Notes: generated from the letters alone by a model not told the origin. 64,000 nucleotides of DNA from Branchiostoma floridae (GCF_000003815.2 NC_049986.1:13944465-14008464); one strand, 5' to 3'. Shown: positions 50,301-62,200, numbered from the stretch's first letter. A program made the numbers and translations.

Positions 50301-52700
50301 CAACCTTTGACTCTTGTTGCTATATTACATCAGGCTTGAACTGAATTCATACAATAGAATTGTTCTCGCGAATCTTCAAACGCAATGCAATTATGAGGGT
50401 CGGCTGCTACAGAGGAAGTCGTTGTTTAATATGATTATGTTTTTATTGTTGCAATGATTAGTATTGGGTAATGTTATTACTGCGTATCCATCCCGATAAT
50501 TGCCTGTGAGTGATAGGGACAGGGTAAGGGAAGCTGTATCTGTTAGAAAGTTCGGAAAGCACGATAGAAGATAGGAAAACCGAAAGAAATTGATAAATAA
50601 AGATGGAGAAAGAAACAGAAAGTCAGGAAGAGAATAATAAATGCTTAGTTATTTTGGACGTTTGAAAAGGCCTTGGACAACTAGAAGAACAGATTCCGCT
50701 TTCTAGAAAAGTCCGATCATATTTGACAACATATATTTGGGCATTTGTAGACCACAAAAAGGCTACATTACAAAAGGCGTTTGACAAGAGAAATTGATGT
50801 GTAGTACTACATGCGACCATAATGCTACAGCTTAATGCATTGCCTGGGGTTAAAAGGAATCTTCTTATCAATGAGAGCGGTTTCCGGGGGAATATAGATG
50901 GCACTCGGTGATGCTGCATTCCTACTTCAGTGTCTGGAGACGAGCGCTTTGGGGCTGATTACGGGATGATGGTTAGTCTGGCTGTGAGCAGTGCCGATCA
51001 GGTTACAGGTGTTCAGGTGCGTACGCACTAAGCTGTGCTGTCAGCACTAAAATCGAGGAAAGCGATACGTCCCAAACGTATCTGGTACTGGTTTAGGACT
51101 AGTAATTTTTCAGTGTATCTGTCATGTACTTGTACTCTTTTCCACAATTGACTGATGGCTTGATACAGCGTTTCGATCTTCTTTCTTTATGACATTGAAA
51201 TGTCACGCAATCACGACGTTGTACAGTAGCCACACAGACCATGGTGTACAAACAAACAAACAAACAAACAAACAAACAAAAAGACAGAACCTGTTTATGT
51301 CGACTATAACGCTATCTATCTTTCTTACCTGGCACTAGTTTTGCATGCTGGACAAATGCATCATGATCATAGAGAAAGACTAAACTAGTACATCTTTACC
51401 AGGACCATGAAAAATGGAGGTATTGTTAGGGATGTGCCTGAAGATAAATGTCGATTTTTGGGACCATCTGGTGGTTTTCCATAAAAGGGCTTTAATGTAT
51501 GTTACATGTGTAATTAAAGGCAGGTGGACCATCAACAGATACCAATTATGCAAATAAGGGCCCGATTTGCATGGTTAATGCGCAAATGCAATAATTCTTA
51601 GTGGTAATTGATGGGAATTTCATACTTGTTAGTGGCTGGATTGGCTAGAATTTATGGTCTCAGTTCTAAGTTGTCGTTAGAGCAAGGCACACAGGAATCT
51701 GGGGCAGGCTCGGTAATTTGGACTCTAACGATCTTACACTGAACAGACCCTGTCGTGATGGACGTGGTTTATTCTGAGAATTTCTGACTAATGTCAGCAT
51801 GTCTGTTTAACGCCAACAACCCCGGTCAGCAGTAGTATGAGAAGATTTGTTTAGTTCGGTCATATATAAGGCATCACTTTCATAGTCACACCTCATGTAT
51901 GTTCCCAACAACTCGGAAACACTTAGCGCATCAAGAAATACAGGCTGTATTGTTTCCTGGACTTCTATCAGCGAGATAATTGAAACAATGGCTGATGCAT
52001 ACGTATTATCTCACAAGGAACATCCGCCAGTGTTAGAAACAGAGAAGATACCTGCATGTGTTCCCGTCTCACAGCAACAGGAACATGCTTACGTATACGG
52101 CAATACCATACGGGTCATCAGCATGTCATGCAGAGGTTCCTGATAACACGGAACGACATTTACTACACACCATTGGACACGAAAAATGAAGACACCTTAA
52201 GAGTACTTAAGGGACACTGAAGCGATACCTTAAGGCGCCAGGCGGGCTAATCTATGCTGAGCTATGCGTAGGGATTGTGAGGAATTCCCATTCCATACAT
52301 CAGGTGCATGACCTTGGATAAGACAAAGATGTTGCAGACGTCGGCGTGAAGTTTATCGAACGCAACGGTTTGAGCGAGACAAGCTGCTGCACTCGACTGC
52401 AAACTGACTAAACATACCCTTGGGAATATATTGATTGTTTACACATGAGTTGTCATACCTTTATAACCATCGGCAACTTTTGTATCTGTATGTGTATCTG
52501 TATCTATATAACCGGTATAATCGCCCTTCGGCGTAACACACCAGCTTCACGAGCACGCAGCGCGGCTGCAACTTGCAAAAATACTAAGGTTCTAAAATGA
52601 ATGTATGAATGAATGAATAAAATCATATAGAGAAAGCTTCGATTTGAATAATTTGTACCTGATAATGATTTTACTTACGTCAATCCGAAATCTAATCAGA
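47341..52700. other. Long intergenic stretch
   Basis: No gene supported over ~5.4 kb. Seen: a lone TCTCCAAGCAGAT motif at 49706-49718, a small hairpin near 49615 (ATCTCCCAGCTGATACTGGGAGA), an (AAAC)n microsatellite at 51251-51281, and short GAAT repeats near 52597. Confidence 0.4.
51251..51281. repeat. (AAAC)n microsatellite
   Basis: About eight consecutive CAAA units. Confidence 0.9.
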
Positions 52701-52745
52701 AGATTTGGTGAAAAGGTGAAAGCGGAACTTCCGTGCACAACATTG
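52701..52745 (+). other. Upstream echo of the RTK coding sequence
   Basis: GAAAGCGGAACTTCCGTG occurs here and again inside the RTK ORF near 53267. Read in the same sense it gives VKAELPC against EKAELPC in the gene. The frame then hits a stop within a few codons. A decayed partial duplicate is possible. Confidence 0.4.
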
Positions 52746-53123
52746 CCCTGAGGGTTTTGGTTCGAAAGGGTCGCTATCTTGTCATCAAAGTAAGAGGCTC
52801 ATCATTTGAATTGAAATACAGATCTAGACTTTGTCAGTCTCATGAAGTCGTAAGGAATATTTAGCAAATGTATAGGCGTTGCTCTTTTAACCTATACATC
52901 GTGGCTTATTTAGTACAACCTTGTTCAAAATGTTATCAAAATAATTAGACTTTCCCAGGGTACAGAACACCTTTACGCATGAGCGACCACAAATGATACA
53001 TGTACTAGTAATTCAATAATTATACCCCAGATAAACCTGTTTTTGCAACGTCGTCATTAGACATGTAAGAGGTCTTGCTGGAATACACGTTTCATATACT
53101 TTGATAATAACCGCGGCTACAGT

Positions 53124-56018
53124 ATGTCAGTTAACTACTTGCGCCGACTCCTGCTTCTGCTCGGGGTTTACAGTCTACCGTGTCCGGCCAGTGAAGACCG
53201 CCGCAGCGTTTCTGTGCCTGAAAATGCCAAGCCTGGGACAGAAGTCCTCAGTTTGCTGGGGATAGAGAAAGCGGAACTTCCGTGTGTGATCGTGGAGGGA
53301 GATCCGTACCGTCGGTTCTACCTGAGTACGAACTGTACAATTGTGGTCGGCAGGGCGCTAGACTGGTCAGTACAATCAGAGTATCTTCTCAAGATTCGTG
53401 TTGGACAGTTTAAATATCCAAGTCACCGTGTCGTCAGCATTCACGTACACGTGAAAAACGTTCCAGGCTACCCTCCTGTGTATAACGACATGTGTGAAAT
53501 ACCGACCAGAGCTTTGGGGGACTCAGATGAATTTCTGTTAAGTTTAAGCATAAGTGCCCAGGTTGAGACGACTGTCGGGGATGTTCTTTTCGCTGAAAGG
53601 ACCTTTTCAAGACCTCTAGATCATTGGAACATGGATAATCCTACTTTTGTAATCAACATGGACAACAACTGCCAGCTTCACATAGCACTGGAAGTCCGTG
53701 GTCTAACCGACACCGCAGTCGCAGCAGAATTGTCACTGGCGAAACATCACGATCAGGATACATTTAAAGTTTCATGCTATGCTGAGTCTAACCATACATC
53801 TGAGCTCTTCATTGAGCTCTATCATGATGACGACGATGACAAAGATAAACTGCATCACCTAAAACAATACGTTCCGCAGGTTATGGCGAAGCTTAAGAAA
53901 GCACGTTTGATCTACTTAGTCTCCTTTGCATTTCCAACCAAAACCGCGACGAGATATAAATGTGACTTCCCGTCGTTGCGAAATCCAGTCAGATTCCGTA
54001 AACACCGTGACTCGATCGGTGCGATCAAAAATGTTGAGGCGGCAGCTGTGGTTTTGGCTCCAATCGGCTGCCCTCCGAGTAGATACGGGTTTCTTTGCGA
54101 CAAGAGCTGCATCTGTGAGAACGGAGCCCGTTGTCATGGTTTCAATGGTGCCTGTAAATGTACACACGGATGGCAAGGTGTGGCTTGTGACATCCCTAAA
54201 GCTGGTGTTTCGGCAACAACGACACCTAGCGACCCTGCTGATATCTACATCTCCACAAATGTCACCATTCACTGCAAGACCCATCACCTAAATGTCACAA
54301 CGTTAACACTTCGACTTCCAAACGGATCTGAGATTGTAAGCAACGTTACTACTCAACTAGACCAAACTGTCTCTAACATAGAATCTGAAGACAAAGGTCC
54401 CTATATCTGCCAGGTGCTAGACACCCATGGAAACGTTTTCAATGTGACAATTGTACTTGACATTGCCAAGTGCCCACCAAATCGAAAAGGCGACCTCTGT
54501 GATGAAACGTGTGATTGTCTCCATGGTGCGCCCTGTGACTGGCAGGCCGGCTGCGTCTGTCCGCCGGGGTGGACAGGAACCAGGTGTCAGACGACATGTC
54601 CGGACGGCACGCATGGCGAACGGTGCACGAAGAAGTGCTGCTGCCAAAACGGCGCTAGCTGTACCCCCAGCGATGGTATGTGTACATGCAAAGCTGGCTG
54701 GTACGGATCGGACTGTACCGTACCATGTCCGAGATACAGGTATGGCTTGAAATGTCAGGAGACCTGTACCTGTAAAAACAACGCCACCTGTGACAACGTC
54801 GACGGCAGCTGCACCTGTGCAGTGCCTTGGAAAGGGACGGACTGTGGCGAACTCCACGCATCTTCCCAACAGGGTGCAGTTCAACAGGCAAATGGATGGA
54901 AACTTCTTGTCGAAATCCTTGTTCCATTAGCCTCCGTGATTGTCCTGGTTGTTTGTGTAGCGACCATACTTTACAAAAAGCGCCTCCTGTGTGGCGTTGC
55001 CGCCGGTGCAGATGGGGAGACTGAAGCTCTGCTGGAGTTACAACAAGTGGAGGCTGGCCTGACACAGACCGTCCAACCGGGCTGGCTCAGCCGTTGGGAG
55101 ACGACGAGTCGTCATCTGTCTCTTGGTCACCTGGTAGGAATGGGAATGTTCGGACACGTCATACAGGCCAAGCTCAAGACACCTGCCGGTGAAATCACTG
55201 TAGCTGCCAAGGCGGTTCGTAGAAAAGACACACAGTGCTACCGAAACTTCTACAGGGAAGCGGCCATCTTGGTAGCTATACATGAGGACCAAAATCACGA
55301 GAACCTTCGCTCCAATATCATTCAATTGTTGGGGTTGGTGAACGAAACGTCGCAGAAATATATCCTCATGGAATACGCTTCTAAAGGAAATCTCTTACTT
55401 CTGTTGCGACAAGCGCGAAGGCAAAACGGCACCATATTCTTGCCATACAATCTCCGCTATGCTGTACACATATCCCGAGCTTTGCAGGAGCTCCAACGCC
55501 TGGCTCTCACTCACTGTGACGTGGCCGCTCGGAACGTCCTCATCACGGCTGACGATGTGGCCAAGTTGGCCGACTTTGGGCTTGCGCGAGATGTGTACGC
55601 CACTGTGCAGTATGTCACTGGCCACAAGAGAGAGCGTGCTAAGCGAGAAAACCTAGATGATGAAGTTTTCCCGTTAAACTGGATGTCTTTGGAGTCTTTA
55701 GAGACAGGCGAGTACACCTGTCAGAGTGACGTCTGGTCCTTTGGTGTGCTGCTGTGGGAGATCGCCACGCTGGGACGTGAACCGCGTTACGATGGCAACA
55801 ACAACCCGAGCTGCCTCCAGCTGGCACGGACACTCCGGAGGGGAGTCCGGCTGAGACGGCCTCCGGAATGTTCCGGAGAGATGTATGACGTCATGAGCTC
55901 GTGTTGGCAGGAACAGCCATCAGAAAGACCGGATCCGGATGTATTGGAGAAAAGACTACTGCAAGTGCGAAATACGATGATTCCTTGCTTATCTATTGAG
56001 AGGGAAACAACAGTGTAG
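53124..56018 (+). CDS. Receptor tyrosine kinase with cadherin-like, EGF and Ig ectodomain
   Basis: One uninterrupted 964-aa ORF. Signal peptide ~1-22 (LRRLLLLLGVYSLPCPA). Residues ~28-125 look cadherin-like (VSVPENAKPGTEVLSLLG, LDWSVQSEYLLKIRV, VSIHVHVKNVPGYPPVYND). A poorly defined region follows, with an acidic run HDDDDDKDK. An EGF-like module starts at C316; an Ig-like domain has C384/C429 and EDKGPYICQV; an EGF/laminin-like Cys cluster spans C450-C574. TM ~594-616 (EILVPLASVIVLVVCVATIL), then YKKR. Kinase: GMGMFG loop at 672, VAAK lysine 696, HCDVAARN with Asp 799 and Asn 804, DFG Asp 817, then WMSLESLETGEYT and SDVWSFGVLLWEI. Tyr-kinase hallmarks (AARN, activation-loop YVTG) are clear, and key catalytic residues are present, so activity is likely. 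HRD is HCD. The subdomain VIII text is closest to RET/FGFR/Tie types by eye. Ligand unknown. A 5' noncoding exon is possible (ctacag just before ATG). Confidence 0.9.
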   Translation: MSVNYLRRLLLLLGVYSLPCPASEDRRSVSVPENAKPGTEVLSLLGIEKAELPCVIVEGDPYRRFYLSTNCTIVVGRALDWSVQSEYLLKIRVGQFKYPSHRVVSIHVHVKNVPGYPPVYNDMCEIPTRALGDSDEFLLSLSISAQVETTVGDVLFAERTFSRPLDHWNMDNPTFVINMDNNCQLHIALEVRGLTDTAVAAELSLAKHHDQDTFKVSCYAESNHTSELFIELYHDDDDDKDKLHHLKQYVPQVMAKLKKARLIYLVSFAFPTKTATRYKCDFPSLRNPVRFRKHRDSIGAIKNVEAAAVVLAPIGCPPSRYGFLCDKSCICENGARCHGFNGACKCTHGWQGVACDIPKAGVSATTTPSDPADIYISTNVTIHCKTHHLNVTTLTLRLPNGSEIVSNVTTQLDQTVSNIESEDKGPYICQVLDTHGNVFNVTIVLDIAKCPPNRKGDLCDETCDCLHGAPCDWQAGCVCPPGWTGTRCQTTCPDGTHGERCTKKCCCQNGASCTPSDGMCTCKAGWYGSDCTVPCPRYRYGLKCQETCTCKNNATCDNVDGSCTCAVPWKGTDCGELHASSQQGAVQQANGWKLLVEILVPLASVIVLVVCVATILYKKRLLCGVAAGADGETEALLELQQVEAGLTQTVQPGWLSRWETTSRHLSLGHLVGMGMFGHVIQAKLKTPAGEITVAAKAVRRKDTQCYRNFYREAAILVAIHEDQNHENLRSNIIQLLGLVNETSQKYILMEYASKGNLLLLLRQARRQNGTIFLPYNLRYAVHISRALQELQRLALTHCDVAARNVLITADDVAKLADFGLARDVYATVQYVTGHKRERAKRENLDDEVFPLNWMSLESLETGEYTCQSDVWSFGVLLWEIATLGREPRYDGNNNPSCLQLARTLRRGVRLRRPPECSGEMYDVMSSCWQEQPSERPDPDVLEKRLLQVRNTMIPCLSIERETTV

Positions 56019-56238
56019 ACCGCGGCACCCCTGAGGTGTCGCCAAAAGATACAAACCGAATACCATCCCAGTAACGCAGACTGCAACATTGGATGTAGGA
56101 AGTAAAATACGTAAGAAACGATATGTAAATGTTGATATCATTTCCGTCTCCATTTATTATGTTCATGTACACCCAAAATAACGCAGCTTGTTGAAGTTTT
56201 TCGTTGGGTAAGCCTCAAAGCAATGCATAGTCACTCAC

Positions 56239-56273
56239 GCACACACAAACACACGCACACACAAACACACACA

Positions 56274-56322
<49 letters not shown>

Positions 56323-56357
56323 GCACACACATTCACATACATTCACATACACACACT
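56239..56357. repeat. (CA)n microsatellite
   Basis: Mostly CA repeats with AAAC and GCAC interruptions; the central ~45 bp are pure CA. Confidence 0.95.
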
Positions 56358-56800
56358 TTGATACACAAACACATGCGATGACCACCTCTCATCTTCAAAC
56401 ACTGGTACTCAATGTGCTCAAAGAAAGCATAGAGGACTTCGCACCCTCGAGACAGTTTCGAGCACATAACCGTATTATCAATCATACTTGACTTGACCCA
56501 AGAAGGACAAACCTTTGTGCCTTACCTTGAGGAAAGTCCTTCTCCTCCCCAGCCACTCGTACGTGAAGTTTGTCTTGAAAGGTAACCGTGATGGACTACT
56601 GTTTCCCTAGGAGTAACGGCTGCAGTTCAGTTTCAACTTATGTTTGTCCGCACAGTTCAAAGTAAACACATGACATGTAAAGCTATAAAACGGTTAACAC
56701 AATGGTAGAACGTCGGGGGGTTAGTTACACAGCTAGTAACAAAACTATACGTCTAACGTGAGCTTGATTTATGTCGGTGCGCATGCAGACATGAAATGAA

Positions 56801-56806
56801 AATAAA
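56801..56806 (+). terminator. Candidate polyadenylation signal for the RTK gene
   Basis: AATAAA about 780 bp after the RTK stop codon. Confidence 0.45.
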
Positions 56807-56830
56807 AAGTGAACCTCATGCCTTTGTCTA

Positions 56831-57848
56831 AATGATTTATTGTTGGCGCAATTTGATGTAAGAAGACACCATTATCAAGAGATACAAAACATTACGTATT
56901 TCGTAAAAATAGACAATGATTGCCCTTAGCTTTAGTAATATCGTAGGCCTGTTGTTGGAACAGTTTGCTAAGTATAAATTCATATTGCCTTCAGAATGAT
57001 ACAGAGGACGTAAAGACTTACGATAGGTCAAGCACGGCATGATAGTCCTAATATAAGCCTGGTCTCAGTGGTGCTCTGATGTTTTGTGTGGTGAAACAAA
57101 TTATACATCTCAGATGACGCGCGTGTATACCTAGATTTCCTCCGTAAATCTACGTAGATGTTCAGTGTAAGCATCCCTTAATCCTCAGCAAAAACCCCGC
57201 TCTATTATCATTGTTTCGCCATGCTGCTGTGTAACGTGTTATACGTAGGTGTTCCGTAATCACAGCCCGTTCCGCGGCTTGGCTCTGTTGACGGATATGT
57301 CCGTACGTATCAAGCCTGACCGCCGTCTGTAATCACTGCGTGGGTAGGAGGTGGGCGAATCGTGCGACTTGCTGACTACACGAATGTCCCAACTGCGCAC
57401 TTTGTTCGTGTATTGCGTGTTGATTTGAGCGACCCAGTGTGGGATTTGAGGTTTCGTTCGAAGGGGAACACGTCAATTTCTGCGTCAGGGAACGCCCACT
57501 GCGAGTCGTCTTCGCACGCGAGGTACTTCTGATGTTTTCTTTGTGGGCTGCATCTAGGTAACGTTACAGATTGTGGGATGAAATTGAAGCTACGCTAAAC
57601 TACAGAAGATAGGATTCTTTAGACATTACTTATTCCATGCATCACACGTTTCTTTTCTCTATTCAATTATTCTTGGTTATACGCCGCTGCCACTGATAAC
57701 ACAATTACAGGGTTGCCCGTGAGGACCTTCGTGTTCGTGAATCTTTTCTAAAGGCTAGCCTTGCAAGATGTACCTTGAATTCATGATATCGAACAGACTA
57801 TTCCCTCAATGTCAACATGGTTAGCCTCAAACACCAGACTTGTATCTA
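56831..57848. other. Noncoding intergenic DNA
   Basis: No exon, RNA gene or repeat supported. Confidence 0.4.
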
Positions 57849-57849
57849 G

Positions 57850-57983
57850 TCTCCAAGCAGATCCACGGTGGCGTAATATAGTATAAAAACCCACGCCCGT
57901 TTGACTCCCTTTGGCCGCCGGCTACACTCCTTGGCCAGCTTTGATACTATCTTATGGCACCGGAGGATCTGCTTGGAGATTAA
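57850..57983. mobile_element. Palindromic MITE (TCTCCAAGCAGATCC ends)
   Basis: TCTCCAAGCAGATCC at the left is exactly inverted as GGATCTGCTTGGAGA at the right, and complementarity runs inward for ~35 bp (GGTGGCGTAATA.AGTAT against ATACTATCTTATGGCACC). The similar flanks ACTTGTATC on both sides may be a target-site duplication. Confidence 0.85.
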
Positions 57984-59232
57984 CTTGTATCGGGCTGTAG
58001 GGGTCATAACACTGTCTACAATGACAATAAGCGAACATCCAGCCAAGCACCTGCCATAACTGTACTGGAGTTGGAGACTACTTGTAAGCTCTTGTGTAGA
58101 CTGACGCCCACTTAGATGCCGTTTGACAGTTTGCAGCCGTGCTGAGTTGAGGCCGAGTTGTTGACGGATCCTGTAGGTCGTGTTTACGCATGTCCATCAA
58201 ACTTTGGACCCCCAGGGTGGAGGGCTACGGGGTTCGCCAAGCGCCTCTTCAATCAAGGACATGCGCAAACACCGTGGATAAGCTAGCTGCAGATATCACA
58301 ACGTGGATGACGCGGGAAGCTTTTTGTGAAAAGAATTTTATTTTAGTCTCTTACAAATACGGGCTTCAAGAAATAGACGAGTAGCTTTGAGTATCAAAAG
58401 ATCATTATTGCTGCCCCCTTTTATTACTTCTGTACCCGTCGAAAGCTTACCCTTCCATGTTCAAAATCTTTAATTAAGGTGCCAGATCATAACAGCAGTA
58501 AGACCTGGCTGCAGTTTGTTATTAGTTACAAGTGCCCTTTAGCCTTCCTCTGTCAATAAATCTAGCAAGCAACGCGAATCTTTTACGTAATACCTGACGG
58601 TTGACGTGTCAGGTAAACCCTAGAAAAAGCTACGGAACTGAAACAATCCTCTGATAATGTTGTTTTTTTCACATTCCTTCCATTCATTTCTATTCTGATC
58701 ACGAATTGGGAATTTTATTTCGCAAGGCGTCAGTATTAAGTCACAACTGAGCGTGAGACGAACAAAATGACATGTGTTCTGTTACTGCAGTACTACTAGT
58801 AAACACTGTGTGTCGCTTTCACCACAGGACATTTCATTTCGTCATCAAAATTGTGTATTTATCATGCCGCGTCTTGAAGATTTAGAAAGATCATACTAAA
58901 TCTAAAACATAAAATTTGTTGCATAGAAAAATATCTCTCTCTTATCTGATAAATTGTAGAGTAACACCTTATTTTGTCGGAGTTCAATGTTACAAAGCAC
59001 CCCTACTGGGCCCAGTGGCACGGTCCATGTTGACTCAGAGCGAGGCTATGGGAATTACATTTCAGGCCCGCATTGATTGCCCATTTTCCTTGCGTGTCTC
59101 CGTCGGCTCCTCAAGTTTTACCCGCTAGATTTGATTTCCAGCGATGCCCTTTCTCTCCAGGTTACGGCGATGGATCGACAAGCGGACTAGGCAGCTGTTC
59201 TGATCCTACTGTGGGCGATCGGCGGCTCGGAC
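57984..59232. other. Noncoding DNA, probable promoter at its right end
   Basis: Nothing supported until the GC-richer part after 59080, which leads into the candidate first exon. Confidence 0.35.
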
Positions 59233-59275
59233 ATGGCTGGAGCGGCGGCGATGGACGGCTGGCTGCTAGTTTCTG
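59233..59275 (+). CDS. Candidate first coding exon of a gene running right (partial)
   Basis: ATG in context GGACATGGC opens 14 codons, MAGAAAMDGWLLVS, followed by a strong donor CTG|gtgagag in phase 1. It sits in a locally GC-rich, CpG-containing patch. No matching downstream exon could be recognised in the remaining ~4.7 kb, so the gene would have a long first intron leaving the window. A chance ATG-donor pair is possible. Confidence 0.3.
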
Positions 59276-62200
59276 GTGAGAGTTTGGGTTTTTTGTGTCC
59301 GAGTTGTCAGTTCGGATTTTGCAGCTGCAGGTCTGTCGAGATGGCTGGCTGATATGTTCTCCATTTAAGGCGGCCCCCAACCGCCTGCTTTCATGTTGGA
59401 AGCCCCGGCACGTTGAAGTGATTTAGTTCTACGTTAACTGGACCATTAGAGCTCAAATCTACCAGGATTTCTGGCGAGTCTGGCAGCTTTGTGGAAAAGT
59501 GATCCTCCCGACGTGTTGAAACAGGTTCTTCCTTTTCAACGCACTTGAACCAAAGTAGAGACGTATCATTTGGCTTAACGTTTGTGCTTCACACAAAGGC
59601 CGTCTGGATATGCATTTCTGCTGTTTGTTTAACACGACACTGTAACGTTACAGTGCAGCAGTCCACAGAAAAGTAGAATATCTCTCTGTTTACATTGTGA
59701 TTGAAACTGATTGAGACTGGGAGGGGGATTTGCCCTTCATTTTCTCGATTCACGCTCCCTGGGGAGATCACCTCACCACAATATTCATCAGGGAAAAACG
59801 CCCTTCCTACTTCCAAATGAATCATAACCCATGTACTAATTAACCTCAGGTTCTCTCCACCCGTACACGAAACCCTGCGGAAGCCAATCCGAGTTTTCCT
59901 TACTTTAAAAACCGAGCCTTTGGCCCATTTTGTCACCGGTTTTGTTCATTTTCACGGTGCTCCATTTTGCATTCATTTGTCCCCATTATGTTGCCCGCCA
60001 GGCCAGTGCCAGTCTTTGTGTTGTCCAGGACAATAGCACACATAATTCATGATTTTGCCCTCCACCATTTTTGCTGTGGGACACCTCCTAGCAGTAATCT
60101 TTCTGAAAACACACCCTTATCCAAGTATAACCTTACTCTAGATCCAAAATATTGCTTTTTCCTGTGTTGGAAAAGTATGTTTCCTGTCGCTAGCACCTCT
60201 TTAGAGTACAAGGTTTCCTGTTTCTGGTGCCTATCAGTGCATTTAGGAGTGGAGCTGTGCAGTTTGAAGGGGACAGATGGAGGGTCAGGTGGAACAGTTG
60301 ACCCCGCGACCTTTTAATGTTTACAAATGACCCAGATAATAACACAGTATACCCAGGAATGGACTGTAAATTTTGTGACCGCACAAAAGCTTCGCAAACA
60401 GCAGATTTTGTAACTTTGGCATGTTTTGAGATAGCAGCAAGGCATATAATGCCACTGGCTTGACATTCGTCAAACGGCACCGGGAGGTTTTGAGTGGTGG
60501 CGCATTGTGTTGAGCTAAACAATGTGAAGTGGAGCTAGCAATCAAATTCTAGCATGGTCTCTGGTAGACTTTGCAGAACACTCAAGAAGCCATGTTTTTG
60601 ATACTGTACACTGTGGATATCATATACCAATATTTGTCCAGAGAGATTTTCAACATTGTTCATTTCAACCTCCTTGTTAGGTACATCTGTGCATCTGTGC
60701 ACTTCAGCATGAAAAAAGAAGAGAAGGAAACTGTATAAGAGGAATCAAAAGTTTAAACAGACTCTGAAAGAGAAACAATGTTCTTGATAAAGCCATTCTG
60801 TACTTGACAAGGGCCATATTGTCAGGAAAACTCTGCTAATGTGATTTTCCTTCTCGGCAACAGAATAAAAATAGGATTGTTGCTGTGGCACTCACAAGTG
60901 CAAACAGATCAATCTTCATTTACAGCCAGTGGCTTTCTGGCGAATGAAATTTTGAACGATATTACAGGAAGTTCAAATATTGACCGTCGCCAATATTTTG
61001 AGATGTTTATAATCCATTGCTTTCTATGGCGGTTTGTACAATATTACCAACACTGGGAGTCAGCATTAATTTTCTATACTGACAGAACCTTTTGTCTCTA
61101 TGGCTTGAGCAGGATTAAAACTGAAGTACCCTTGAGTTAAGAATGGTCCAGGATCATAAATCACTGAAAAAGTGGGTGGTTGACCGAAAACAAGAGGGTT
61201 AAAATGTAGCCTTTCCAACTATGCCTTGCCTGAAGACAGTCAATACTTGTCATAGCATGAGCACCACAGTCCATTCTTTTACTAATGGTTCACCAAAGTC
61301 CTGAAGTATTTCTGTAAATGGATAGGCTGGACATGCACAGACTTATGGCTGTCAAACATAACACTATAGCTTTGTTTCCCACTTAGAAAGAATTCAAGCC
61401 CTGAGGAATTCTGTGTTGAAAGAAGGGTGACCTGATACACTACATCTTTAGGGAATGTGACTTTTCCCCTTGTGGAGTGTGGTCAGATATTTGATGTATT
61501 TCTGAGGGAATTGCTGTAATTTTTGCTCTCAATCACACTATTTATTCTGGCTCCATACATAAGTGCCTAGTGTCCAATCTGGTTAACTCACAGACCAAAT
61601 TTGCAGGCATTGTTGCCATGTTCAGTCTTAGATCATCTGACGGACAAAACTTTCACCCTGTCTGTGCATAAAATTTGACTCCATGACACGAAGTTGATGA
61701 AAATGTAATAGTTGTAATCTTAAAGTGACAGATTTAACAATGCAAATGAGCAACATGGGATCCCAACCAACAATGGGCAGGACAGAAAAACAAACAAATC
61801 TGGAGTCAGCCCAGTTACTGAGTTAGTGTATGTACTATGTATGACACTTCTTACTGCCAACAAGTCAGCTGTTAAATTTGTCGGTAAAATGTCTTCTTTC
61901 GAATGACTAACTTCTTACAAAAGGTTCAGATAGGTGAACCACACAGGTAATCCACACTCGTAAATTGGGCGTGGCAACAAATTATAACAAACCTACACAT
62001 GTCTAATGAGTCTGGACTCTTCCAATCTGTCTCATTCTCAAAGACAAATTTGTTCTTTCGGTTTAGGTTTGTGTCTCTTCGAAAAGTAGGAAGATAAGTT
62101 GATTGTCCTGGCACCACCTTTACCATTATGATCATTATTGAAGTCAATTGCTATTGTCAAAATTCCTACCCTGTGATGTCAGTTTTTCCAAACAAATGCA

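Larger units (their letters stand above)
56019..56830 (+). other. RTK 3' UTR (probable) with CA microsatellite
   Basis: No coding frame. Contains the CA repeat at 56239-56357 and an AATAAA at 56801-56806 (GAAAATAAAAAGTGAACC), the first good signal after the stop. Confidence 0.5.

Noticed and set aside
53850-53870. DDDDK protease-like site in the RTK ectodomain
   Set aside because: An acidic low-complexity run (HDDDDDKDK); cleavage would need specific evidence.
54417-54884. Long antisense ORF (155 codons) opposite the RTK Cys cluster
   Set aside because: It is an open antisense shadow of Cys/Gly-rich coding sequence, with no splice or start support and no family resemblance.
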